Positions 9,832-22,063 of a DNA stretch of 50,753 bases are shown piece by piece. Origin of the DNA: Phytophthora quininea (lineage: Eukaryota; Oomycota; Peronosporomycetes; Peronosporales; Peronosporaceae); the NCBI GenBank assembly GCA_011947345.1, contig JAAVTG010000036.1, forward strand, positions 1 through 50,753, read 5' to 3'. The notes beneath the pieces were generated by a model that was not told the origin of the DNA, ran no database searches, and worked only from the letters and a program-made list of their open reading frames with translations. Positions within the stretch are counted from its first letter, which is position 1. Every line of letters begins with the position of its first letter. The position numbers were made by a program, and so were the translations under genes.

Positions 9832-12800
9832 CTAATTAGCATTCGGTAAGCAACTTACGATGTTTGTTGCAACAGTGGACTTGGTTTTAGCCTTCTTCAT
9901 CTCTCGTTTGGGGTTTCCTTTCCCTGCTCGCTCGGGCCATTTGTCTTCGCAGAACGCCCGTGCAGCCTCCAGATATGCTGCCCACGCCTCTCGTCCATGG
10001 GCGTCGAAGATTCGAGGAGGCAACTCATCCCGACGCAGCGCATTTTTGATCACAGTCACGTTGCCACGGAAGTCCTTATCCACCAGCATCATGTCCTTCT
10101 CAAGCAGTGGCATTTTCGCTGGGTAGGCGATGGTGCCCATGAAGAAAATCGCCACCATCGGAAGCTCTGCATTTTCCAACAGCAGACCGCTGTTATCTAC
10201 AACATCTTTCAGTCGTGGCTGTGCATCTGCCACTTCCAGATAATAGGCATAAGCCTTGGCTAACTGCTTTAGAACTGCTTCATCGCAGGACAAGGAGTCT
10301 CCTGGTAGCTGTGTGTGCATCGGCAAGTGTGTTCGCATGGCGACTGCAGCCTCCGATAGTGTAGGAGTGACAGATGTAGTACTCTCTGCTTCGCTTATAA
10401 ACCGTTGGAGTCGTGCGCGAAGAACTTTACCTCTTGCTTGCAACACGATGCCCAGCATGATGCTAATCACGTCGTGCTCTTCCTTGCACGCCAGCACCCA
10501 CGTACCTACCTCCTTCAGTCTTCCGTACGCCATGTTCTCTTGAAGCAATTTCACATAATAACGCCAGTATTTGAGTCGATAGTAGTCGAACTTCATCTGC
10601 CGCTGATTCAACTCCTCAAACTTCTTCGCTGTCGGGATGTACTCCGTGAACCAAATGGCCACAACTTGCGGTCGTCTCTTGTCGAAGAGTGGGGCCATTT
10701 CATGCAATGCTCGCTCAGCTGCATCCGACGGACCTGTTACTGTAAACTGACTCCTACGAGACTCAATGGTTTCGATTATCGTGGTGAGGATATCGTGTTT
10801 GTAGCCACAATTCACCAGTACGCTGTAAAAATTGGACAACCAATACACAACACGAGAGAGCACATATCGAGACGGGTGGAAGTAGCGATCTTCGTCCGGA
10901 ATCGATTCGAGCGCGTCGATAATATTCAGAGCGATCCATCCGCGCGCCGCGGTAGTTTTTACTTCGCCCGCAAACCCGTCGCTTTCGGTGTCGGCAAAGA
11001 ATGCCATAATTTCTTCTTTCTTCGTGAGGCTGGCGGAGCTTCCATCATTTGACATAGCAGTGCTGGCATCTGTTCGACCAGCAATAGGCTTTCCGTCATT
11101 TATCTTCTCAGCTCTTTGCGCACTTGTGTCACTTGTTTTACTACTCATTGCCTTGTCGCCATCTTTATCATTTTCGTCACCTTCCTCTTCCTCCTCTTCT
11201 TCCTCTTCCTCCTCCTCTTCATAGAAATATTCGCAGGCTAATTTCAAAGCACTTATCGATGGCGATTCAGTAGTAATAAGATCTGCCCTCAAACCTTGCA
11301 GTGCGTAGATTGCATGAACCAGAGCGTGCTCCATGTCGCCTTCTTGGCGAGCTACTTCCGCTTTCTGGAAGCAACCAGCCATTTCCGTTGCAATCTCCAA
11401 GACCTCTGGATCGCTGTCCTCTCTTCGACGTAATTGCAGCCAGCGCTTTTTCTTCAGCGTCTTGCCCACAAGGTACAAGAGTCGAAAGCGAACCTCGTGG
11501 GCATCGTCGTCACTCTCACAGAGCTTTAGTCCCGCGCGGAAATACGATAAAGCTTGTTCTGTTAGTCGAGAATATGCCGAATCAGGGAACTGCGCAATGT
11601 TTTGCTCTTTCATCAACGAGAACTCTTGCAGCACGTTGAATAAGACCAGACCGATCTCTTCGTTACACTCAATGACGGTGCTACGAAGGTTTTCCAGTTC
11701 TTCGTCAAAGTTGCTCTCTTCATCTTCGTTGTCACTTACGCTTTCGCTCTTGCTCTCAAATTGTAACACTGCCTCTCGTTTCAGCATTGCATTATTCCCA
11801 AGATACGCACCCATCGAAAAACAACGTCGAGAGAACTCAATTACTTGAGCAATATACACCGTGGCAAACGTGGCGATAGAAATATCGCTCTGTGGAATGA
11901 GACTGTCAGCTTTCGACCCCTCCTTCGCCGCTGAGCATGGTTTATCGCTACTCGAGTTATTGTCCTGCCATTTCTTCATTTTACCGAACAGATTCCAGCT
12001 CAAAGTTACCTTCTCGAATGTCAGTGCGTCGGATCCATCTTGATCTACACTGTCGTGAACAAGTTTCACAGGATTTTGAACGGATTCATTGTTTATGTAC
12101 TCCAAGAGTGCTTGCACTCGATCCTTGCGTCCAAGAATCGCTGCGAAAGCATCAGTGGCAGCGTGATACAATTCTTTCATTGTTTTACCCAGACGAATCC
12201 ACGAGTCGATGCGGTCTGGATGATAGGATAACACGTCTTTTGTTAGGAACTCCACTCTCTCCTTTGTCTTCAATTCCATCTCCATCAACTCCCGAAGATT
12301 TCCTCGTCGCTTCACCCGCCCAAGAATGAAGTTTGCTCCTAGTAGGTACCACAAGTGACTTAAACAAGCGTCATCCTCGGACATCTCCGTGCAAGCGTCG
12401 GGTTTAACCAGGGACGGAAGCTCATCTTCCCTCTGAAGAAGCCCCCTAGGAGACAAGTACGCCTTCAACAGTGGCGACACCGTCTCTGGTTGGGAAGATA
12501 CAGGAGCAACATTAGAGTCACTGAGTGCATCGCGTACGGCATACAACAATTTGAGCCGTTCTTTCTTTTGACCGTTGTTCTTCGCCTTCGTATCCAAAAG
12601 TATTGGGACAGCAAACCGAGCCAACCGCATGGCATCAGCGTGCTTGACGTCTCGCTCTGATTCTTGCAGCGAGTTAAATGTATTGCCCGTTTTGTGATCA
12701 TCGCACCCAGGCAAAATCTGCACATCATACATGCAGCGGTAGCACTGGCAGACTTCCTTGGTGATGAGTTTTTCCGTTTCCTCCTCTTCTACCTCCTCTT

Positions 12801-15800
12801 CTTCATCATTTTCTTCTGTTTCCTCGCCGGCGTATTCGGCGGGAGATTTCCCACCGTCGCGAGGACTTGACTCTCGCTGCGTGTTCTTGACAAATTTACT
12901 AAGCAACATAATGCACGTTTCTAAGAAGCATGATACAGTGCGTGTATCTGGATGTGAAGTGTTGGCATTGCTAAGATATGTCAAGCCGCAGATCCCATGC
13001 TGCCCAAGCCGACTGTGCAAAAGATGGATCAGCTCGACGAATTGGGAAGGAACAGCACTAGAACTCAGCTGACTGGAATACAAAACCGCAAACATTATAG
13101 CTCCGTTGCCAAAAAGTTGCTTGGCGGTTTTCCCCTCGGTCTGTGCCACATTTTCTTCTTCTTCTTTCATCATCGCACAGCATAGCTCCATCAAACCTAC
13201 TCTCTTCGGGCCTGGCAAAGATCTGACAAGCTCGCCATTGTCCCGAAGCACTACATTCAGATATCGCAATAAGTCCACTTGTACCAACCGGATGCGATCG
13301 CGACGCGATTGCTTTCGTTTCCCAGGATGGTGAGCCACGGCCAACAATTCCTGGATGTCTTCGTTTGACATAGATCGAATAGTGTAGAAAAGTCTGGCCA
13401 AGGCATCAATAGCGAATGTTCGGTGTTTGGAGTCCCCACTTGTCGCTTCCAAGAGGACGCGAATCAGCGACAAAATAGCACTTGGCGAGTCGAAGCGGAG
13501 TAGAATTGATGGCTCCAAGCATTTTCCACATAATGCATGAACGAGCAAGCAATACTCACCTGAAATAACTGCTTCGTCATGGTACTCGTTGAGCTGTGCT
13601 AACAAAAGTTGATAGCGTCAAGAGCGCTTGCGCACACCTCGTCAGGCTCATCATGCACAGGATTAGACTCTGCCTTACCCGACAATCCCTCCAGGAACTT
13701 GGTCACGTGGAATAGTGATGTCAGCAGCAGCGAAACAACATCGCCGTTCGAGAATTTTGGGCTCTTTTAAGCGACTCCAGCACCATCTCAAATAGTTTCG
13801 TGTTCTCGCTTTCTACTTGCGGGGTGTCCTCGCCAACATCAAATTCATTTAGGAAATCAAGAATTCGGACCGCTTGATTCGCAGGGAAGAAATGGTCTAA
13901 CACAATTGAGACGACACGATCGTAATCCATTGCGGCGAACAAGCGTCCGGCTTCAGAACACACATCGGATAAGCGCAGACCAGCTACCTTTTCATCTAAA
14001 ATCTCCAACGTAACTTCATTGTCAGCTTTTTGGTTGGGAAGACTGACTCGTTTGTTGCCGTCCATCGCGCAGTCACCATCACACTCAGAATTAGAACTAC
14101 TATCGGCCAGATCCTGCAACTCCACTCTGCATTTGCTGAAGTAATTTTGTGCCATCTGAGCATTACCACAGCGCTCGTACATGCGCGCTATGAGCCAAAA
14201 CAACCTAGTAAGTTCACGACGGCAGAACTCTCCAGTGTTCTCGTCATCTTCTAGCCAACTAAACTCGAAAAGAAGCTGTTGAGCTTGAGTAATTTGTGCT
14301 GAAATCCGTTTCCGTAGCTTGCGCCGCCTTTTGCCACGCACAGGCTTTTGTAGAAGCAAATCAAACTGCAACTCCAGCAGGAACAGTCGGGCAGCAAGAG
14401 TCAGTCCGTTCCCTTCGAACCGACTGCCTCGAATAAGCGAGTGCTCTGACACAGCAATTTCTGCTTGGCTCGCCATGGATCCCTTTGAGCCATCAAGGTC
14501 TCCATTCAACATCTTTTCCAGCCAACTTAACACCTGGTAAATCTCTTCATCGCCACTTCCAAGCTGGAGGTGTGCCCATTCACCGCACTGGTTAAGATAT
14601 CGCCGGACATAGTTCATGACTCCGGTTTGCCTTTCTTGAGCAATAAAGCCAGCAATCTGATCGCCAGAAACACATTTCACGAGCGGTGTTTGTGTACGGG
14701 TGCCGTGTGGTATTTGATCTCGCGCCAGCTTTTGGTCAGCAGGAGAGACAGCACTCTCTTGAGATCCATCCGACCGCACCGAATATTCAAAGGCTTCTGT
14801 TGTGGAAAGTAGCTCCTTGGGCTCTTTAAATACATGGAAGTCAGCGCCAATTAACTCCACATTCAATGGAGGTGCCCACTTTATCAGTACAGTCGTGCTT
14901 GTAGAATCATCCACACCGTCCGCATCGCCATCTTTCGGAAGAAATGTTCTCAAACGATAGGCCAAATCCTTCTCTCGGGCCATTTTGATTGCGGCAGCAT
15001 GTTCTTCACGTAGACGTTCCGCATTACGGCGAGATGTTCGTCTGATCGGGCATAACTCGGTCGTATCATTATCAGATGTCCCAGTGTTGCTATCTTGACG
15101 CTTCAGACGCTTCGCCGATACATTTTCGTCCGGTGATTGTGTTTTACTCGAGTTCATAGCAGCAGAAGTAGGGCTGCCTGGCACACCTTCGATCTGGTTC
15201 TCCTTCGCCCCATTCACTGTAACTGCGGCGGCATCTGTGCTACTTGGCTGGCTAGTATAGCCGAACTGGATATTGACAGCAGCACGGTGCACACTAACCC
15301 TTGTATCTCTGCTGGCTTCTTCGAAGGCTTCAAGCAGGATTTTCCCAAGGCTCACCCAGGAGGCTTGCTCCAATTGATAACGACGCGGCTGCATAGCCTC
15401 CTCCTCCTGTTTGCTCAATTCTTCTCGCAACAGTTTTCTGCGTTTCGTTCCGTCGATTGCAATCTGATGAAGGTGGCCCAAACGCCGCAGTGCCCGGCTC
15501 CGCAGCGTTGCGTCTCTCACTGACGGCCTCTTTTTCGGCATGCGGAATGAGCCAGCGATATCGCAGGCCGTTGGAGCAATAGACTCATCAATAATTTTGA
15601 CCGTCGCACATTGCGGATCATTAGCTCGAATATACTCCGCCACACGTTGATACTCGACCAGATCGCCAACCTCGTGCAGAACTTCTGCCAGGGTCGCTAC
15701 AAGTGGCCAATAGGTCGAATCTACTTTCATGCCTTCCTCCAGTGTACGCCTCGCAAGCCAAAATCTGCAATGAGAATAATAAAATAAGACTCTCATAGCT

Positions 15801-16323
15801 GTAAACATATTTTTATCATATATGTCGTACTTGCCGGTTTCCACCGCCGTAGTGGCCATTTGATACCATACCACAACATCCGTTGCGTCCAATGCTAATG
15901 CCTGCATAAACAGTTTATTGAGCAGGACTTCAGAACACTCAGTACAATAATCACTATACCTGTCCAAAATACTCGAGCGCTGCTTCGAATTGCTGACCTT
16001 CAAACTCCATGGTAGCTAAATTCTTATTGCAAAGATATTCCAGCCGAGGATTTACAGTCACGTCGCCCTGTAGCACAACAAATAAAGAAGTTTAGTCAAA
16101 CGGTATTCCAGAAACTATTATTTTTCCTAAAAGGTTGCCATACATTTAGCAGCGTTTGATAAATCTGCTTGGCTTGCTCCACCTGCTGGTGCTGCTGGCA
16201 GCGCAGTGCCTGCTCGTACAAGGCGGCGTTGTCTGCATCCTGAGCCTCTTCCGTCGCGCGGCTCTGGACTGCGCTGTCGTGGCCGTCGCCGCCGGCCACG
16301 TTCAGCGCTGCCCACGACGCCAT
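9832..16323 (-). CDS. HIR3/CABIN1-type subunit of the HIRA histone chaperone complex
   Basis: Very large nuclear TPR-type scaffold that supports replication-independent H3.3/H4 deposition. Exons on minus: 16323-16144, 16067-15960, 15901-15831, then one long exon from 15764. The N-terminal TPR region matches the family (NLATMEFEGQQFEAAL, LALDATDVVVWYQMATTA, FWLARRTLEEGMKVDSTYWP). A CABIN1/HIR3-like motif QCYRCMYDVQ with DDHKTG occurs mid-protein, followed by more helical repeats. A run of about 15 Glu lies at 11160-11220. Length is about 2,070 residues, within the range of CABIN1. Two one-base gaps break the frame, both in four-base runs: plus-strand T 13765-13768 and A 13604-13607; one base each joins the two long frames. 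A GTAAGT near 9855 just before the stop might be a donor to a further 3' exon. Confidence 0.75.
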
Positions 16324-16764
16324 TAGCTTTTTCGCTTTGGCTGATAAAATGTGTTTTCAGTGAAGTAACATAACATTAAATAACGATAAAATATTATAGA
16401 TTCCATATGTTGTAATACGTTTACTTTTGGTGCCGAACCAAAAGTTTCCTGCGGAGGTAAACTTGTTTATCTTTACCGCAACGAGTCTGTCGAGTTGTGA
16501 CGTGGGACCGCGGCAACCGACTCTAAACTGGTCTTCATCACCAAGTCTTTGATTTCGGGTGGCTGTGAAAATAAATTGAAAGCGGCAGCAGCTGTAGCTC
16601 TTGTGCATGCAAAAATGCTCACCGGACCGGAACGAATAGCAGGCGAATACGTTAAAGTGCTGCCTTCTGTTTGTGTGTCTTGAATTCTCGTTCATTAGTT
16701 TTTTTATCACCTTCATGAATGACTGATGTAGCGTCACTTCGCTGACCACGTACTACTAACACTT
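16324..16764. other. Intergenic, no supported gene
   Basis: The open frame at 16357-16749 (minus) has a composition unlike protein and no domain. The stretch probably holds the HIR3 promoter and the 3' end of the effector-like gene. No E2F consensus was seen here. Confidence 0.4.
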
Positions 16765-17173
16765 TCATTCGCGGTTTGCCAGGCGAAGCCTGAGCGTTGC
16801 GGTCTCTTCCGTCTCGTCGTCGTCTCCAAACACCCGCTCCCACCAGGCCTTGACTCGCTCCCAAATACCCGTGTTCTCGTCGTACGCAGATCCAGAGCTA
16901 CCGGTAGATTCCGGACTGGGGTAGTCGACGTAGTTGTTCACAGTCCCTAATCCACTAGATCCACTAGACCCACTGCCGACGCCTGCCGATGGCAGCGACG
17001 CTGTCACCACCCCTGGTAGCAACACTTTCGTCCACTTTGTCAAACGAAAACGACTTGGTCGGGCCAGTTATCGTGGGATCGTCGTTCTTGGTTTCGCATG
17101 TAGCGTTGACGAAATTGTCTCCGCTGACGAGCAACGCAATCGCAGTGGCGACGACAATTTGACCGAGACGCAT
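16765..17173 (-). CDS. Secreted effector-like protein (frame broken)
   Basis: The frame from ATG 17173 begins with a strong signal peptide (MRLGQIVVATAIALLVSG) of the type seen on oomycete secreted effectors, with likely cleavage after VNA. It then runs into SFSFDKVDES and stops at 16964. An overlapping frame (17043-16765) continues with a Gly/Ser-rich linker and a Trp-rich C-terminus (WERVKAWWERVFGDDDE). The two halves probably belong to one gene of about 130 residues, separated by a frame break between about 16965 and 17040. No canonical RxLR-EER pair is visible, so the class is uncertain. Confidence 0.5.
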
Positions 17174-17668
17174 GGCTGGTGCAGTGAGAGAAGTCCTTGC
17201 CGTAGATAGAGAATATCAGCAACTGAGACGATCAACAACAGAAACGTCATTCACGGTAACTCGAACTTCGTATTACGAAGACGTGATGATGAACGACTCA
17301 TCCGCAAGCACATTTTTCTGGTTCGGCTCGGTGATTTGGCAGGAAGTAAGCATTGATGTCGTTAAGACATTTCCGTGGCTGATACGGTTAGATTACAGAG
17401 TCCCTCGTTATCTGCCATTGTGTCGTTCCCGAAGCGAAGAAATACGCTCACGATGATTTGGAAACGCTTCATCATGGCTTCGTATCTACTTCCATCGCGT
17501 ACTGTTCACATGCTGTTGCTTCCCATTGAAATCCCAGAGAAAATCGGCAAATAAACTCGGCGGGGTTTGTTCAACATTTCTTGCACGATGTCCAAGTGAT
17601 CCAAGAGCGACTGTTATGCTATTTCAGGTCAATCTCAAGCCTCATGTCAATCTCGCATTGCTCGTACA
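17174..17668. other. Intergenic between the effector-like gene and the helical protein
   Basis: The two flanking genes are divergent, so both promoters lie here. Open frames on the plus strand (17172-17456) show no domain. No repeat or RNA gene was recognised. Confidence 0.4.
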
Positions 17669-20600
17669 ATGGCACACGACGATGATTCAATCAACATGAA
17701 CGCACCAGCACCTGAGCGCATCCTCAATCTGCTCGGACTCCAGCAATCGTTCAATGTATCCGAACTGCGTGCCATGGTGGCAAATCGTTTTCGTCATCCA
17801 CAGCAAGTCCAGCTAGCGTCGATTCTGCAGACTATGCAGTCCACATCAGCATTGGCGAACGTCACGGCCTGGTTCTCGCACCAGTTCGACCCAACCGACG
17901 ACGTCGAACACTACTTGCAGGACCTCATCCGAATGCATCACTACGTATCAGCTCACGACCGACAACGTCCACTTCGTAGCAACCACATGACCAGTCTCCA
18001 GTCTCCGACACGCAGCACAAAGATGACCAACTTTCCTGCTGATAGCAGCAGTTCAGTCACCAACCAACTCATGAACTTTTACTCCTCCTTCGCAGATACT
18101 CGGGATCGCCACCTCCTCACTAAAATCTACCAGACGTTGGGGCTCTCTCGGGCAATCACGTACTGCGTCGTTGCGAAGACTTTACCGTTGAAATGTCGAA
18201 ATGATCTGCTTGACCTTTTCGCTGAGGATCTCCCAGAACTTCGTGTCTGGATCAATTGGCTAGACGATCTGGACCACGCGACGATAGATACGACCAGAGA
18301 AGAAGACCAAGACGGCGAGAACTTCGTAGGTATCGGGCCGGGCTATGAGAGTGCTGTGAGTTTCGTGGTGAGGACGATTCGCGAACATTGCACACTGACG
18401 TGGCTTGAACTGCTTCGGCCATTAAGCTCCACGCAAAGACTCGCCATTATTGACTCTGTCCATGCGTTCCTAGCCGTATCAAACAACAGCGCATTCTTGT
18501 CAACCACGACGAGCACCTTGAAGAAATTGGGTCGATTCTACGAGACCACAGGGATACCTGCGCAAAAGCTGTTGGATCTGGATCCAGCTGTGCGCAGCGA
18601 ACTTTCACTGCTTCTGGAGGAATTTCCGACCATCATTTTAATCACTTTGTTCGCCAAATTCAACAGCGAAAAGATGATCCATCTCGTGGTGAAACGTGGC
18701 TTACCATTCTTCCCGAAAAACGACTTGTTGAAAATGCTCGAGGCGTTAGCACCAGCTGACACCAACGCCATCGAAGTGTTCGTGGCCACGCTTTTCAACT
18801 TTGGCCGCAAGAAGATCGACTTGCTGCTCATTTTCCTGAGTTTTTCATCGCAGAACCAGCTTCGCTTCTTGGATCTGATGGTGGCAACGTCGAACTCCCC
18901 ATTAAATACCGACTCAGCGGCTCACTTGGAAGAGGAAGACGCGGAGGATGCGTTCTCGAGTACTGTTCACTTAAAGGGAACTACTTCCTGTTCAAGTTGT
19001 TTCTACATGGGAACTTCACGTCCCCTGATCTGGTCATCCACAAGCTGTCCACTCTTCCGAACGAAATCATCGAACAACTCATGCACAGTGTCACGGTACA
19101 TTCAGCAGAAGATTTTGTCGTGCTTGGTCGTGGCCTCGAAATCGTAGAGCTGTCATGCTTGATCCCATTCCTGCGTCTGTTCTTCGCTGTCCAGATCGAC
19201 TGGCGTGAAGCTCTTGTGCGATTAGTAGAAGACATGCCAGGCGAAGAGGCCTTGCTGCTGTACGATACGCTTATAAGTCTATGCGGTGAGAGCGGTGGTG
19301 ACACAAAAGTCACATCCATTCTTCAGATGTTTGGCGGCCTTGAAAAGAAGGACAAAAAGTTACTGTGCCGCGATATCCTCATAAACCATTCTGGCACTAA
19401 AGACGAAGACGAGTCCAGTTCTTCACCTTCGACAGGAACTCATGCGAAAATCCTACTATACCTTTGTGAGTGTGAGCTCTCGCGGCACAAAGTGATCCGT
19501 CTCCTTCGTGTGATCCCGTTTGCCGAGTATGACCGACTGATTTTCTTACTTCGCACGCAACGAATGCCCGAACAAGTGGCGCTGACACGCCTTATGCTCA
19601 GTATGCCACCTGATGCAAACTGTCGCCTCCTGTCGAAGATGTCGCTGTGGTCCACAGAAACAGTTGATGCGTTTTTCCAATTGCTGCTGATGCTCCCGAA
19701 AGTGGAGTTCAAAGTGTTCGCTAAGTTGATGGGCTCCCAGTACGTTTCTCCGGACCAGATGGGGAATTTCGTCACGGTTGCAGTCGATATGATGAACCAG
19801 GCATCGAGTCGCGAGCTTGTTATCTTTGCAGCTGAGCTCCTATTCCAACTCGCAACCTCTTCTTTGAAATGCTCACTGATAAGCCGGAGAAGGGTGTACT
19901 TCTACGCATCATCGGCTACGCGACTCGAGTTGAGCCCAAACTGATGCATGCTCTTGTGTCACAATTCCACAGGATGAGTTGGGATATCCGCTCGTCATTT
20001 GTTGAGCAGCTTCGGGCTCTTGACAACGCTAGCGATGTACAGAAGTTGGCCGAGGTAGCTGCAAGCCTCAAGGAAAATGATTCTCTACGACAGCTCGTCT
20101 TGCTTTTCAATCCGGTCTCCATCCACATTCGGATGACTCTGGTGACGATATTCCTGCAACTAAGTATTCACGAACGCGTTTTGGTCCTGACGAGACTTGT
20201 GGAGATGCCGAAAAGCGCTGTAGCTTCCTTTTGCGCCGCAATTTGCCAACCAAACTGCGCTCCAGTGAGTCCCTCGTTCTGTCGAGTTATTGGTTTAGTT
20301 GATGCCAAGTATCACGCATCCCTTCTTCGGCTGTTGACAAGCGAGTCGCTGTGGTTCTTCCTACATCTCATGGCTGAATATTGCAATGTTGATGCTGACG
20401 GAAAAGCCCAAATCGTGTTGCTGAATCAGGTGGCCAAGCTTGTAGGCCTGTTCACTTTAAACGAGCATTTTATCGTCTTGCGCGAGGTGATCCGGAAGCG
20501 CTTGCCGATTCATTGAGCTTGCATGGTATCGTAACTGTGCTCGCGTTCTTCCCAAGGCGCCGAGACTGCTCGAGTTTCTCAGATACGTCAACGTATTCGC

Positions 20601-22063
20601 AAAATGTTCGCGCTCCAGTCTGCTGTTCCACGTCCTCTCAAAGTATCGCCAGGCTGCGTTTATCTTCGAAATGTGTCGGATCTTGGACCTGGACGACGCA
20701 GTGTTTGCTTTGAAAAGACTTGATCGGATGTGGCAGCGACGGCATGAGGAACTTGACAAAGCCTTGAGTTTCCTTGCACGCAGGTAAGATTTGCCATTAT
20801 TTGTTTGAAGTTATGATCCATATCGCTGACAGCAATGATGGGGTTCCACCAGGTTTGCCAAAGAAAACATACACGCCAAGGATGATTTTTGCGACCTCAT
20901 TGTGGGGTTTAAAGGGATGTCCTCAACAGTCGATGCTGATGCGACGAGCTCGCTCGAACACGTACTCACCCCGCGAGCCATGGATACTGCTGCCGCAATA
21001 AAAGGAACGCAGCCCGACACGGACGATGAAAACGATTCCGACGAGCTGTTGCAGCTGCCCAGTGCGACGCCTCCATCTCACGTACCGGTTCCACTCAATC
21101 GCCACCTCCAACGAACGAGACCTGATCAAGCTTTCCCGCGCAAACGAACCGATCGGAAGGCGTGGTGGCAAGATCTAGACGACAGTGCTTACCTCTTGAT
21201 TCCACACAGCGTAAGTGAAGCGGATGATGACGAACCCACTTCTCCTCAACTTGAGCTGCCAGAGCGAAACCCGACTGTGGAGTCATCGACTTCACTTCCG
21301 TCCGTGTTCGCACTCACTGAGCAAGTTCTCACACCACGACAACATGAAGACACCAAGCCTCCAACAGCTCGCCTTCCTGCGATCTCTTCTTGTGAAAATT
21401 TACACAAGCCAATCGATACCCCGGCAGTCCATACTTGCGAATCACAACAACTTGGTAGTGACCAGCTAGCTACCGAATGGCGGCACCTTAAGACCAACGC
21501 AGGAACGGATGACAAACGGCATCTCAATCGATCCGAGTCCGCCCCAGCAACGTTAACTTTCGAGAATGAAAGTCAATGGAATCGACAAAGAGAGGCAGAG
21601 GTATTGCTGCAGCACTGGACAGTCCGCTTGAGTTCCACGTCGGACGCGATAAAGGGCAGATTTTCTTAAAAAGCAGCGCGAAAGAGCTCACCACGAGAAG
21701 TTCGCATCGCGAATACGTCACGCTAAAACACCTGGTGCAAAAGATCACGTCATGGAAGCACGAGTCGCACTTGCGTTGGGCAAGCGGTCTCAAGTAGCTC
21801 AACAGGTGCAGCCACCTCTCTCGCCACTTGTCCGTCCGGACAAGCACACGGTCGAGAATGCGGTCGTAACATTGGCCAGGGCAGCACAACTACGGGAGTC
21901 AAATTGCTTAGGTTTTGTCGCGGAATGTCCATTTGGAGACCCTCCACCTGCCAAACACCATGCGCCCATTCTCCCGATCAACGCCGCTAAGCCAGCTTCA
22001 CCAGAAGCGCCGACTTTAAAACCGATCATAGAGCTTAACAGCGAGCCTGTTGCTCCGTGGTGA
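17669..22063 (+). CDS. Giant predicted helical protein, function unknown
   Basis: At least four open stretches form one gene: 17669 to about 18978, about 18980-19860, 19869 to about 20783, and after a 69-nt intron (20784-20852, GTAAGA...CCAG) 20853-22063. Predicted length is about 1,430 residues. The first 1,030 are almost entirely leucine-rich amphipathic helices (recurring LLxLF, LP, FxxLL spacing), suggesting an alpha-solenoid. The rest is polar and disordered, with a basic helical stretch near 21665-21750. Frame breaks needing one base lie at GGG 18976-18978, near 19860, at TTT 20456-20458 and near G 20515; a further break near 21660 is of another kind. No known domain is recognised. The stop overlaps the end of the convergent RNase III-like gene by about 29 bp. 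Confidence 0.6.

Noticed and set aside
16357..16749. 130-codon minus-strand frame as a gene
   Set aside because: No domain, composition unlike protein, and no supporting splice or promoter signal.
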